Below are positions 1 through 8,248 of a stretch of 62,219 nucleotides of DNA, piece by piece; the first letter of the stretch is position 1, and each line of letters starts with the position of its first letter. Origin of the DNA: Oxalobacteraceae sp. CFBP 13730 (lineage in GTDB: Bacteria; Pseudomonadota; Gammaproteobacteria; Burkholderiales; Burkholderiaceae_D); contig JACYUQ010000005.1 in NCBI GenBank assembly GCA_014841835.1, positions 264,155-326,373 of the forward strand, read 5' to 3'. The notes under the pieces were generated by a model. The model saw nothing but the letters and a program-made list of their open reading frames with translations. It ran no database searches and was not told where the DNA came from. A program made the translations under genes and the position numbers.

Positions 1-13
1 TGCTCAGTGCGGA

Positions 14-1336
14 TTAACGGCCATCACGGTCGAAGTCGCCCGGGATCGCGCGCTCGACACGGTGCCAGCCGGCGCGGGTGGCCGACTTGGCCTGGTCCCA
101 GCTCAGGCGCGAATTGCCTTTCGAACGATCCCACTCGGTCGACAGACGACCTTCGTTGGCATCGTAGCCACCGTCGTACTTGTCGTAGTTGTTGTAGCCC
201 AGTGCGTAGGCTGGCTCGTAGTCGTCATAGGTGTAGCCTGGGGTGTAGTAAGGCTGGGTCTGGTACTCGTTGCGCCAGTAATCATTCTCGGCCTTTGGAT
301 TGACCACATGGCCCACGCCCTTGCCTGCTGCGCCGCCGACCATACCGCCGATCGCCGCGCCTGCCGCCACGCCCAGTGGGCCGGCTGCTGCACCGATCAC
401 CGCGCCAACCGTCGCGCCGCTGCCTGCACCGACGCCTTGCGCCAGGTTATGGTCGCTCAGTTCATCGGTCGCTTTTGGATTGACGACTTCGCCTGCACCG
501 CGGCCGGCTGCACCGCCTGCCAGGCCGCCGACGACAGCGCCTGCTGCCATGCCGATCGGACCGCCAACAGCACCGACCAGTGCGCCCGCTGCTGCGCCCG
601 AACCTGCGCCCACGCCCTTGGCCAGATGGTGCTCGGACAGGTCGTCATTGGCTTTTGGATTCACCACCTCTGCTGCGCCCTGACCGGCGATGCCGCCAGC
701 AATGCCGCCGACAACGGCGCCTGCTGCCATGCCGATTGGACCGGCAACGGTGCCGACGGTCGCGCCCAGTGCTGCGCCGCCTGCCACGCCCAGGCCAGCG
801 CCCAGCACGTGCGAGCCACCTTGTTCGGTCCACGATTTGTGGATGTGCGCTGCATCTTCATCCGAACGTGCATTCACGCCCAGCAGGATGCCGCCGCCCT
901 TGATGCCGTCTTCATAGTGCTGCGCACGTTCTTCCGGAATACCGGCACCGATCAGCGCGCCGATCAGGCCACCGGTGATACCACCCGCACCGGCGCCGGC
1001 CAGTGCTGCTGCCAGAGGACCGGCGACGACCAGGCCCAGGCCTGGCAGCACCAGCGTGGTGCCCACAGCTGCAATACCGGCCAGCACGGCGCCGATGGTG
1101 CCGCCGATACCGGCGCCAATGCCCGCGCCTTCAGCCGCCTTGGTGCCCAGTTCGGTGTCCGTGTCGGCGAAGTGGGTCTGACGGGTGGAGTCGGACATCA
1201 TCAGGTTGACGTCATCGCGGTTGTAGCCGCGCTCGGACACGGTGCCATACGCACGCTCGGCGCTTGCGCGGTCAGGGAACAGGCCAGTGACCATGCGCTG
1301 GTTATCCGTGGTGCGGGTGGTATCGAAGCTGCTCAT
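14..1336 (-). CDS. Glycine-zipper repeat protein with N-terminal stress-protein-like domain
   Basis: 440 aa. The first about 60 residues (VTGLFPDRASAERAY, then a GYNRDDVNLMM stretch) resemble the general stress protein 17M/YflT-type domain. The rest is dominated by Gly/Ala zippers that could insert in or lie on membranes, arranged as three 60-residue repeats each ending in VVNPKA. The C-terminal tail is Tyr/Asp-rich, then basic. The ATG at 1336 is chosen because AAAGGA lies just upstream; the frame stays open to 1558 but that extension has no SD and looks unlike protein. It is divergent from the GlsB-type gene, which is also a predicted stress membrane protein. Function is unknown; an envelope or desiccation stress role is inference. 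Confidence 0.8.
   Translation of the reverse strand: MSSFDTTRTTDNQRMVTGLFPDRASAERAYGTVSERGYNRDDVNLMMSDSTRQTHFADTDTELGTKAAEGAGIGAGIGGTIGAVLAGIAAVGTTLVLPGLGLVVAGPLAAALAGAGAGGITGGLIGALIGAGIPEERAQHYEDGIKGGGILLGVNARSDEDAAHIHKSWTEQGGSHVLGAGLGVAGGAALGATVGTVAGPIGMAAGAVVGGIAGGIAGQGAAEVVNPKANDDLSEHHLAKGVGAGSGAAAGALVGAVGGPIGMAAGAVVGGLAGGAAGRGAGEVVNPKATDELSDHNLAQGVGAGSGATVGAVIGAAAGPLGVAAGAAIGGMVGGAAGKGVGHVVNPKAENDYWRNEYQTQPYYTPGYTYDDYEPAYALGYNNYDKYDGGYDANEGRLSTEWDRSKGNSRLSWDQAKSATRAGWHRVERAIPGDFDRDGR
291..830 (-). repeat. Three in-frame 180-bp tandem repeats inside the glycine-zipper gene
   Basis: The block gcYtttggat recurs with its last base at 300, 480 and 660, an exact 180-bp (60-codon) period. The flanking Gly/Ala zipper codons also align between units. 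The repeats are diverged at many third positions, so the triplication is old. Confidence 0.8.
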
Positions 1337-1483
1337 GATGAATCCTTTGCTGGTTGGTTTCGGCAGCCGGCTACGGATGAGCTGTTGCTGCCAAGGACCT
1401 TCACCATAGGCCCCGTCTTCGCATGGTTCTGTTCGATGACGCACGCTCGGATGACTGACAGGATCTTGCCGCAAAGAATTTTC

Positions 1484-1504
1484 ATGACGATGCAAATTCG
1501 TCAT
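1484..1504. promoter_or_regulatory. 21-bp palindrome between divergent stress genes
   Basis: ATGACGA-N7-TCGTCAT is a perfect 7-bp inverted repeat with a 7-bp spacer. It sits in the 279-bp region between the divergent glycine-zipper gene and glsB-type gene. It could be an operator for a dimeric regulator; no specific family is recognised. Confidence 0.3.
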
Positions 1505-1615
1505 CGAAGGTACGCTGCCGCACCGACCCGCCTTTGTCGCATCTTTAGACTTTTTCACATGGTCACGGCATTCGTTGGCCCTGGGGATCTGTCTTTTACT
1601 TGAGGAGGAAGCACC

Positions 1616-1885
1616 ATGTTATTCATTATCTGGATCGTCGTTGGCGGTATTCTGGGTTGGCTGGCCAGCATGGTCATGAAAACCGATGCCGAGCAAGGCA
1701 TCATCCTGAACGTTGTGGTCGGTATCATCGGCGCCTTCCTGGGCGGCTGGTTGCTCTCGCCACTGTTCGGTACCGGCACCATCAATTCCGACGACTTCAG
1801 TGTTGCTTCGCTCCTGGTCTCGTTCCTGGGTGCAGTTATCCTGCTGGCTATCGTGAATCTGCTGCGTCGCGGTCGCGTTCGCTAA
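1616..1885 (+). CDS. GlsB/YeaQ/YmgE family stress-response membrane protein
   Basis: 89 aa and almost entirely hydrophobic. It has three predicted membrane segments, typical of the 80-90 aa transglycosylase-associated (GlsB/YeaQ/YmgE) family, with Gly-rich helices (VVGGILGWLASMVM; VVGIIGAFLGGWLL) and an Arg-rich C-terminus (RRGRVR). GAGGAGG precedes the ATG by a good distance. The family is associated with general stress in many bacteria, but its molecular role is unknown. It is monocistronic: an intrinsic terminator follows within 25 bp. Confidence 0.88.
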   Translation: MLFIIWIVVGGILGWLASMVMKTDAEQGIILNVVVGIIGAFLGGWLLSPLFGTGTINSDDFSVASLLVSFLGAVILLAIVNLLRRGRVR

Positions 1886-1905
1886 TATGGTGGTTCGCCA
1901 CCCAT

Positions 1906-1938
1906 AAAAAACCAACGCCCTGTGCGTTGGTTTTTTTT
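1906..1938 (+). terminator. Intrinsic terminator after glsB-type gene
   Basis: AACCAACGC / GCGTTGGTT stem with loop CCTGT, extended by flanking A and T tracts to 13 bp, then a run of T. The A tract on the left could also allow termination on the other strand. It ends only about 18 bp before the next start codon. Confidence 0.9.
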
Positions 1939-1955
1939 CCTCTGCGATTTTACTG

Positions 1956-3233
1956 ATGAGCTCAAAAAAGTTCTGGACACTGTTGCTGACAGTGGCCGCC
2001 ACCCTCGTGCTGGGGGTACTCGCCTTGAATTTCATGCCGGGCGAAAAACAGATCGAACGCCAGCTGACACGGCAGTACGACACGGCCGATCCGCAGTTCC
2101 GCCGCTCGCTCGGCGTGTTACTGGGCCCGCCGATCATCGAAGGCAACCAGGTCGACGCGCTGCTCAATGGCGACCAGATTTTCCCGGCGATGCTCGAGGC
2201 CATTCGCGGCGCGAAAAAAACGATCACGCTGGAAACCTACATCTACTGGTCGGAATCGATCGGCACCGAGTTTTCCGAGGCCCTGTCCGAGCGCGCGCGC
2301 GCCGGGGTCAAGGTGCACGTGATGCTCGACTTCATGGGCAGCATGAAGATGGACACCGCCCAGGTCGACAAGATGAAGGCGGCCGGCGTGCAGGTCCAGC
2401 GCTATCACAAGCCGGTCTGGTGGAAGCTGGCGCGCATGAACAACCGCACCCACCGCAAGCTGCTGATCATCGACGGTACGGTCGGCTTCACGGGCGGCGT
2501 GGGCATTGCCGACCAATGGCGCGGCAACGCGCAGGACAAAGACCACTGGCGCGACAGCCACTTCCGCGTCGAAGGCCCGGTCGTCGGGCAGATGCAGGCC
2601 GTATTCAACGACAACTGGACCAAGGCCACGGGTGTCGTGCTCGATGGCCCGGCGTACTTCCCGCCGCTCCAGGCGAAAGGCACGATGCCGGCGCAGATGT
2701 TTTCAAGCTCGCCCACGGGCGGCAGCGAGAGCATGCACCTGATGTACCTGATGGCGATCACGTCGGCGCGCGAGACGATCGATTTGTCGGCCTCGTACTT
2801 CGTGCCGGATGAACTGACGGTGCGTACGCTGATCGCCGCCGCCAAACGCGGTGTGAAAGTACGCCTGATCACGCCGGGCCACATCATCGATTCGGATCTG
2901 GTGCGCGCCGCCTCGCGCGACCGCTGGCCCGAGTTGCTGGCGGCCGGCGTGCAGGTCTCGGAATACCAGCCGACGATGTACCACGTCAAAACGCTGATCG
3001 TCGACAAGCTGCTGGTATCGGTGGGGTCGACCAACTTCGACAACCGCTCGTTCAGTATCAATGACGAGGCCAACCTGAACGTGCTCGATGCCGGGTTTGC
3101 GACGCAGATGACGGACGTCTTTGACGCCGACTGGAAGCTGGCCAAGCCGGTAACGCCGCAGGCCCTCGCCAAGCGGCCATGGTGGGAACACGTGAGCACG
3201 TGGTTTGCGTCGCTGTTCGAGGCGCAGTTGTAA
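1956..3233 (+). CDS. Phospholipase D-like protein, cardiolipin synthase family
   Basis: 425 aa. An N-terminal membrane anchor (about residues 6-27) precedes two PLD catalytic motifs: HRKLLIID with H166, K168, D173, and HVKTLIVD with H343, K345, D350. Each is followed by the small-residue stretch usual for PLDc domains. Two HKD motifs and one anchor fit bacterial cardiolipin synthases (ClsB/ClsC-like) that condense phosphatidyl groups at the inner membrane; substrate cannot be read from sequence. The ATG at 1956 has no clear SD and lies about 18 bp after the preceding terminator, so its promoter must lie within or before that terminator. A strong terminator follows. Confidence 0.85.
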   Translation: MSSKKFWTLLLTVAATLVLGVLALNFMPGEKQIERQLTRQYDTADPQFRRSLGVLLGPPIIEGNQVDALLNGDQIFPAMLEAIRGAKKTITLETYIYWSESIGTEFSEALSERARAGVKVHVMLDFMGSMKMDTAQVDKMKAAGVQVQRYHKPVWWKLARMNNRTHRKLLIIDGTVGFTGGVGIADQWRGNAQDKDHWRDSHFRVEGPVVGQMQAVFNDNWTKATGVVLDGPAYFPPLQAKGTMPAQMFSSSPTGGSESMHLMYLMAITSARETIDLSASYFVPDELTVRTLIAAAKRGVKVRLITPGHIIDSDLVRAASRDRWPELLAAGVQVSEYQPTMYHVKTLIVDKLLVSVGSTNFDNRSFSINDEANLNVLDAGFATQMTDVFDADWKLAKPVTPQALAKRPWWEHVSTWFASLFEAQL

Positions 3234-3259
3234 GCGCCGCTGCAGGCGCCGTTGCAAAC

Positions 3260-3290
3260 AAGCCCGCGCCGGGACAAGCGCGGGCTTTTT
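3260..3290 (+). terminator. Intrinsic terminator after cardiolipin synthase-like gene
   Basis: Perfect 10-bp stem AAGCCCGCGC / GCGCGGGCTT with an 8-nt loop, followed by T5. Confidence 0.92.
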
Positions 3291-3313
3291 CATTGGCGTG
3301 GCTGAAATACAGG

Positions 3314-3343
3314 TTGACGATCCGATAGCGGATTAACCATACT
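3314..3343 (+). promoter_or_regulatory. Candidate sigma-70 promoter of the S46 peptidase gene
   Basis: TTGACG, 18-bp spacer, CATACT. It lies about 55 bp upstream of the start codon and just after the preceding terminator. Confidence 0.5.
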
Positions 3344-3396
3344 CACGAACACTCCCCGGAGTCCGTAACTATCCCTTCCCAACCAGACCAAAGCGC

Positions 3397-5556
3397 ATGA
3401 AAAAGACCCTTCTCTCGCTCGCCATCCTGACCAGCTTCGCCGCCCAAGCGGACGAAGGCATGTGGATGCCGCAACAGCTGCCACAAGTAGCCAAGCAACT
3501 GAAAGCCGCCGGCCTCAAGCTGGATCCGGCAAATCTGACCAAGCTGACTGAATTCCCGATGGGCGCGATCGTGAGCCTGGGCGGCTGCTCGGCGTCGTTC
3601 GTCTCGCCGCAAGGTCTGGTCGTGACCAACCACCACTGCGTCTACAACAGCATCGCCGTCAACTCGACGCCCGAGCGCGACCTGCTGGCCAACGGTTTCC
3701 TGGCCAAGACCATGGCCGACGAGCTGCCAGCCTCGCCCGGCAGCCGCGTGTATGTCACCGACGAAGTGGCCAATGTCAGCGCCCAGGTCATCACCCCTGA
3801 AGTCGCCAAGCTGACCGGCAAGGCCCGCATCGACGCCATCGAAAAGAACCAGAAAACCCTGGTGGCAGCGTGCGAAAAAGATGCCGGCTACCGCTGCACC
3901 GTGGCCAGCTTCTACGGCGGCCTGGAATTCTATCGCCTGAAACAGCTCGAAATCCGCGACGTGCGCCTGGTGCACGCGCCGGCGTCGGGCGTCGGCAAAT
4001 TCGGCGGCGACACCGACAACTGGATGTGGCCACGCCACACCGGCGACTACGGTTTCTACCGCGCGTATGTCAGCAAGGACGGCAAGTCGGCTGAGTTCTC
4101 GAAGGACAACGTGCCGTACCAGCCGAAGCACATCATCAAGATTGCCAAGGACAACCCGAAAGAAGGCGACTTCGTGATGGTGCTGGGCTACCCGGGCCGC
4201 ACCAACCGTCACCGCCTGCCGTCGGAAGTGGCGTTCACGTTCGACTGGAACTACCCGGCCTTCATCCAGGCCTCGAGCGAGACGCTGGCCATCATCGACC
4301 GCGAAACCAAGACCGATCCGGCTGCCAAGCTGAAATACGCGGGCCAGATCGCGGGCGTGAACAACTACTACAAGAATCGCAAGGGCATGCTGGTCTCGTA
4401 CCAGGGCAGCGACTTCCTGCAGCGTAAAACGGCCGAGCACAATGCGCTCAAGGCCTGGGTCAATGGCGACGCTGCGCGCAAGGCGCAGTACGCAGCCGAC
4501 ATCGACACCGCTGAAACCCTGATCGCCGAACGCGATGCGGGTACCAAGAAGAGCTTCTTCCAGACCTACGCGCAACCGAAGTTCCTGTCGTCGGCACGCA
4601 CGCTGTACCGCCTGGCCAACGAGCGCACCAAGCCGGACGCCGAGCGCAAGACCGGCTACCAGGAACGCGACCTGCCACGCCTGACGTCCGTCGTCGAAGG
4701 CCAGGACCGCACTTACGACGAAAAAGTCGACAAGGCGCTGGTGCTGAACTTCCTGACCAAGTACAACGCGCAACCGGCCGCCGAGCACGACGCCGCGTTC
4801 GACGCCGCACTGGGCATCCGCGCCGGCATGAGCGAAGCTGAACTGAAAGCCGCGCTGGACCGCATCTATGCAGGCTCGAAACTGGCCGACAAGGCAGCGC
4901 GCACCGCGTGGCTGAAAAAGACGCCAGCCGAGTTCAAGGCATCGAACGACAGCTTCATCAAGGCAGCGGTCGCGATGTACGACGCCGACATGAAGGATGA
5001 AGAAAAGCAGGAAGAGTCGGCCGGCAAGATCCAGCAAGCCTACGGCAACTACATGAAGGCCAAGATCGCCTACATGAACAGCCGCGGCCAGGCCGTCTAC
5101 CCGGACGCCAACAGCACGCTGCGTGTCACCTTCGGCAAAATCGCCGGCCGCCCACAAGGCGTCGACGGCACCACCGGCTGGACCGCATTCACCACCGTGG
5201 CCGGCGTCACCGCCAAGCACACGGGCGAAGGCGAGTTCGACGCACCGGACAACCAGCTGGCCGCGATCCAGGCGAAGAACTTCGGCAAGTACGTCGACCC
5301 GAAACTGAAAACGCTGCCGGTGAACTTCCTGGCAACGCTGGACATCACCGGTGGCAACTCGGGTTCGGCCGCACTGAACGCCAAGGGCGAACTGATCGGC
5401 CTGGCATTCGACGGCACGCTCGACTCGATCATTTCGGATTGGGACTTCAACAAAGCAATGACCCGCTCGATCCAGGTCGATACCCGCTACATGCTGTGGA
5501 ATATGCAGTACGTGGACAAGGCCGATAACCTGCTGAAAGAAATGAACGCGCTGTAA
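3397..5556 (+). CDS. Periplasmic S46 family dipeptidyl-peptidase (DPP7-like)
   Basis: 719 aa, the usual S46 length. A signal peptide ends near AQA-DE (residue 18). The serine-protease motifs TNHHC (His79/His80), HTGD (Asp217, likely the acid) and GGNSGS (Ser655) are all present. S46 enzymes release dipeptides from the N-terminus of oligopeptides in the periplasm. In the known family, residue 673 helps set P1 preference: Arg in DPP11 (acidic P1), Gly in DPP7 (hydrophobic P1). Here it is Gly673 (LAFDG), so a DPP7-type specificity is inferred. The gene is monocistronic, with its own promoter-like sequence and terminator. Confidence 0.92.
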   Translation: MKKTLLSLAILTSFAAQADEGMWMPQQLPQVAKQLKAAGLKLDPANLTKLTEFPMGAIVSLGGCSASFVSPQGLVVTNHHCVYNSIAVNSTPERDLLANGFLAKTMADELPASPGSRVYVTDEVANVSAQVITPEVAKLTGKARIDAIEKNQKTLVAACEKDAGYRCTVASFYGGLEFYRLKQLEIRDVRLVHAPASGVGKFGGDTDNWMWPRHTGDYGFYRAYVSKDGKSAEFSKDNVPYQPKHIIKIAKDNPKEGDFVMVLGYPGRTNRHRLPSEVAFTFDWNYPAFIQASSETLAIIDRETKTDPAAKLKYAGQIAGVNNYYKNRKGMLVSYQGSDFLQRKTAEHNALKAWVNGDAARKAQYAADIDTAETLIAERDAGTKKSFFQTYAQPKFLSSARTLYRLANERTKPDAERKTGYQERDLPRLTSVVEGQDRTYDEKVDKALVLNFLTKYNAQPAAEHDAAFDAALGIRAGMSEAELKAALDRIYAGSKLADKAARTAWLKKTPAEFKASNDSFIKAAVAMYDADMKDEEKQEESAGKIQQAYGNYMKAKIAYMNSRGQAVYPDANSTLRVTFGKIAGRPQGVDGTTGWTAFTTVAGVTAKHTGEGEFDAPDNQLAAIQAKNFGKYVDPKLKTLPVNFLATLDITGGNSGSAALNAKGELIGLAFDGTLDSIISDWDFNKAMTRSIQVDTRYMLWNMQYVDKADNLLKEMNAL

Positions 5557-5579
5557 ATCTCGCGTCGTTAATCTTACTG

Positions 5580-5613
5580 AAGGCCGCGCTACCGAAAGGA
5601 GCGCGGCCTTTTT
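5580..5613 (+). terminator. Intrinsic terminator after S46 peptidase gene
   Basis: Perfect 10-bp stem AAGGCCGCGC / GCGCGGCCTT with an 11-nt loop, followed by T3. Confidence 0.88.
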
Positions 5614-5637
5614 AATATCCCAAACAAATTCCCCAAC

Positions 5638-5750
5638 AATTAGGGTCAGAGTCGAATTGTTTGACAACTTTTGCGGATGAGCTGTTAATGCGACTCTGAC
5701 CCTAGTTATCTCTGGGGCAATTGGCCAATAATTCGACTCTGACCCTAATT
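5638..5750. repeat. 113-bp inverted-repeat element, copy A (REP/MITE-like)
   Basis: The ends are perfect 20-bp inverted repeats (5638-5657 and 5731-5750, AATTAGGGTCAGAGTCGAAT and its complement). A third, inner copy of the CGACTCTGACCCTA core lies at 5691-5704, exactly 43 bp before the outer one at 5734. The interval contains no coding sequence. A second copy lies at 5861-5973 in the same orientation. The 110 bp between the copies (5751-5860) is AT-rich; apart from a short gagtttggg / cccaaactc inverted pair, nothing is recognised there. No transposase gene is in the window. Confidence 0.85.
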
Positions 5751-5860
5751 AATTTTTATGTAAATTTGGCGAGTTTGGGTAGCTGCAGGAAATTAATGCC
5801 GAGAGTATTTGAATGCGCCGTAACTTCTCCCAAACTCAAGTAGAAAAACACCTCAAAAAC

Positions 5861-5973
5861 AATGAGGGTCAGAGTCGAATTGTTTGACAACTTTTGCGGA
5901 TGAGCCGTTAATGCGACTCTGACCCTAGTTATCTCCAAGGCAATTGGCCAATAATTCTACTCTGACCCTAATT
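5861..5973. repeat. 113-bp inverted-repeat element, copy B
   Basis: Nearly identical direct copy of 5638-5750. Differences are a T to G near the left end, one T/C change in the middle, a small change near 5936, and G to T at 5958. The right 17 bp overlap the end of the CAT-like gene and encode its last residues and stop codon. Confidence 0.85.
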
Positions 5974-6607
5974 GCAGGATGGTGGTGAGTTCGGTGGTAA
6001 TTTGGGTGGCCAGGCGGTGGATGTGGAGGCCGTCGACGAAGCCGTGGTGCGCTTGGACGGAGAATGGCAGCGTCAATTCTCCGTTGGGGGCATCGCGGAA
6101 GCGGCCCCAGGCCAGGGACGGGATGTCGGGCTGCGCCAGCGTTGCGGTCGGGTGCTGGATTGATGTGAAGTCGAGCCAGGGGATGCAGGTGACGAAGACT
6201 TGCTCTTTCGCTTGGCGCGGTGACAAGGCGGCGTACTGCGTGTTCAACGCGGTCATGCCGGCAGCTTCGGCGCCGGCGGCGCGGCTGCGGGCGACGAACG
6301 TGTGCAGGTCGTCGGACCACGCGAACATCGCGAAATTCAGGTCGTCGTTGGCGTTCGTGACCGTGAACGATGGGGTCAGGCGCTCGATGCGGATGACCTC
6401 GCCGTCCACGATGCGGTAGCAGAAGTTCTCGATCTTCAGCACCGCGCGCAGCGTGGCGCACAGCAGCACGTGGAATGGCGCCAGTCCCTGCGCGCGGCAC
6501 CAAGGACGAAAGTCCGGCAGCGTCAGCGTGAAGCACAGGTTCAGCGCCGGGCTGTCCATGCTGTCGAACAGCGCGAAGCGGTCGCGCCGTCGTTCGAACT
6601 TGTCCAT
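5957..6607 (-). CDS. CatA-type chloramphenicol acetyltransferase family protein
   Basis: 216 aa, the length of trimeric type A chloramphenicol acetyltransferases. The C-terminal HHGFVDG motif (H187-G193) is the family's catalytic HHxxxDG, with H188 likely the base. These enzymes acetylate a hydroxyl with acetyl-CoA in the cytoplasm. It lies 16 bp downstream of an amino-acid permease gene on the same strand, so they are probably co-transcribed. The last four residues (LGSE) and the TAG come from repeat copy B, so the original C-terminus may have been replaced. True drug acetylation is not assured: many chromosomal CAT-fold proteins have other acceptors. Confidence 0.8.
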   Translation of the reverse strand: MDKFERRRDRFALFDSMDSPALNLCFTLTLPDFRPWCRAQGLAPFHVLLCATLRAVLKIENFCYRIVDGEVIRIERLTPSFTVTNANDDLNFAMFAWSDDLHTFVARSRAAGAEAAGMTALNTQYAALSPRQAKEQVFVTCIPWLDFTSIQHPTATLAQPDIPSLAWGRFRDAPNGELTLPFSVQAHHGFVDGLHIHRLATQITTELTTILQLGSE

Positions 6608-6623
6608 CGCGATCGCCAGCCGC

Positions 6624-8108
6624 TTACGCCTGCGGTTTGTTCAGGCGGCTGTTGCGCATGCTGTAGACGAAGTAGGTCACGACCGCCACGCCCATCCAGA
6701 TGAAGAACACGCGGAACGTCGTGCTCGACAAATCCTTCATGATGTACAGGCAGGCCAGTACCGACAGCCCCGGCACCACATACGGACCGAACGGCACGCG
6801 GAAGCCCGGTGGCGCGTCAGGGCCCTGCTTGTGGCGGATCACCGGCACCGCGATCGATACCACCATGAACGCCGTCAGCGTGCCCATGCTGACCATGTCC
6901 CACAAGAAGGTCGAGTCGACCGTGCCGGCCACCAGGCCCACGACGGTGCACACGATGATCGTATTGGCCACCGGCGCCTGCGTGCGCGGGCTGACTTTCT
7001 GGAACACCTTCGGGATCAGGCCATCGCGGCTGATCGCGTACAGGATGCGGGTCTGGCCGTAGATCGTGACCAGCGTCACCGAGAACACCGACACCACGGC
7101 GCCGGCCGACAGGATCAGCGCCGGCCAGGCCTGGCCCGTCACGTTCTGCAGAATCACCGACAGGCCGGCTTCCTGGCCTTCGAACAGGTGCGCCGGCTGC
7201 GCGCCCATCGCGGCAATCGCCACCAGCATGTAGAACACGGTGACGATGACCAGCGCCGACAGGATCCCGATCGGCACGTTGCGGCGCGGGTCCTTGACCT
7301 CTTCGCCGGCAGTGGCGATGGTGTCCAGGCCAATGAACGAGAAGAACACGGTGCCGGCGGCGGCGGTCACGCCGGCCATGCCCGCGTAACCCTTGCTCTC
7401 GTCCATATTGAAGAATGGCTGGAAGTTGTTGGCGTCGAAGCCGGTGAACGCGATCGCGGAAAAGAACACCAGGATCGCCAGCTTGATCATCACCATGATG
7501 GCATTGGTCGTGGCCGATTCCTTCGTACCGCGCACCAGCATGATGCCGCACATGATCACGAGCAGGATCGGCGGCAGGTTGATGTGGCCCGGATTGAACG
7601 AGACATTATGGTGGTCCGACACGAACATCGGCGAGCGCAACTCGATCGGTATCTGCCAGTGGAAGGCATTGAGCAGGAAGTTGTTAAGGTAATCGGACCA
7701 GCCGATCGATGTCGCACTGGCCGCGAGGCCATATTCGAGCAGCAGGCAAGCGGCGACGATGAACGCCGCGAATTCGCCCAGCGTCGCATAGGCGAACGAG
7801 TACGAGGAGCCCGATGCCGGCACGCGCCCGGCCAGTTCGGCGTAGCACAGCGCGGTCAGGCCGGCGGTGATCGCCGCAAGCAGAAACGAGAGGACGACGG
7901 CAGGACCGGCTTTCGGCACCGCTTCGACCATCGTGAAAAAGATGCCGGTACCGATCGTGGCGCCCACGCCGATCATCGTCAGCGGGAACAGCCCGAGCGA
8001 TCGATGCAGGCCGGGCAAGGCGCCGGCAACGCCAACGGATGTGCCCTCGTCGTGATGGCGTCCCGCCGGTTTGGTACGTAGCAGCTTTTGGCCCAGAGTC
8101 TGATTCAC
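6624..8108 (-). CDS. APC superfamily amino-acid permease
   Basis: 494 aa with about 12 predicted membrane helices. The first helix carries the APC signature GVGATIGTGIFF, followed by a CYAELAGRVPASGSSY stretch as in YfnA/CAT-type permeases. These import amino acids with protons across the inner membrane; the substrate cannot be told. No usable in-frame ATG exists before residue 45, so the start is the GTG at 8108, supported by GAAGGA 6 nt upstream. It probably leads an operon with the CAT-like gene, which starts 16 bp downstream. Confidence 0.9.
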   Translation of the reverse strand: MNQTLGQKLLRTKPAGRHHDEGTSVGVAGALPGLHRSLGLFPLTMIGVGATIGTGIFFTMVEAVPKAGPAVVLSFLLAAITAGLTALCYAELAGRVPASGSSYSFAYATLGEFAAFIVAACLLLEYGLAASATSIGWSDYLNNFLLNAFHWQIPIELRSPMFVSDHHNVSFNPGHINLPPILLVIMCGIMLVRGTKESATTNAIMVMIKLAILVFFSAIAFTGFDANNFQPFFNMDESKGYAGMAGVTAAAGTVFFSFIGLDTIATAGEEVKDPRRNVPIGILSALVIVTVFYMLVAIAAMGAQPAHLFEGQEAGLSVILQNVTGQAWPALILSAGAVVSVFSVTLVTIYGQTRILYAISRDGLIPKVFQKVSPRTQAPVANTIIVCTVVGLVAGTVDSTFLWDMVSMGTLTAFMVVSIAVPVIRHKQGPDAPPGFRVPFGPYVVPGLSVLACLYIMKDLSSTTFRVFFIWMGVAVVTYFVYSMRNSRLNKPQA

Positions 8109-8248
8109 GGCGAGTCCTTCAGTACGCGGTTGCAATCGCGTTCGATGCCGCCGGTAAGCAGTCCCCAAACGCAGTCTCAAAACGAAGCTGCGATTATAGG
8201 GGACTCTGCTGTCGCTGAAGACATTTTGTTTGCACGCGCGACAAGACC

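Noticed and set aside
3343..5667. Long minus-strand open frame opposite the S46 peptidase gene
   Set aside because: Shadow of the real gene: low-complexity composition and no SD, and the plus-strand product has signal peptide and catalytic residues. Its N-terminal part also runs through the repeat.
5638..5973. Considered as a CRISPR array
   Set aside because: Only two copies, 113 bp long, with terminal inverted repeats and no regular short spacers; no cas genes in the window.
5957..6607. Call of an acquired chloramphenicol-resistance gene
   Set aside because: No integron, transposase or plasmid context; it lies in an operon with a permease and its codon use resembles its neighbours.
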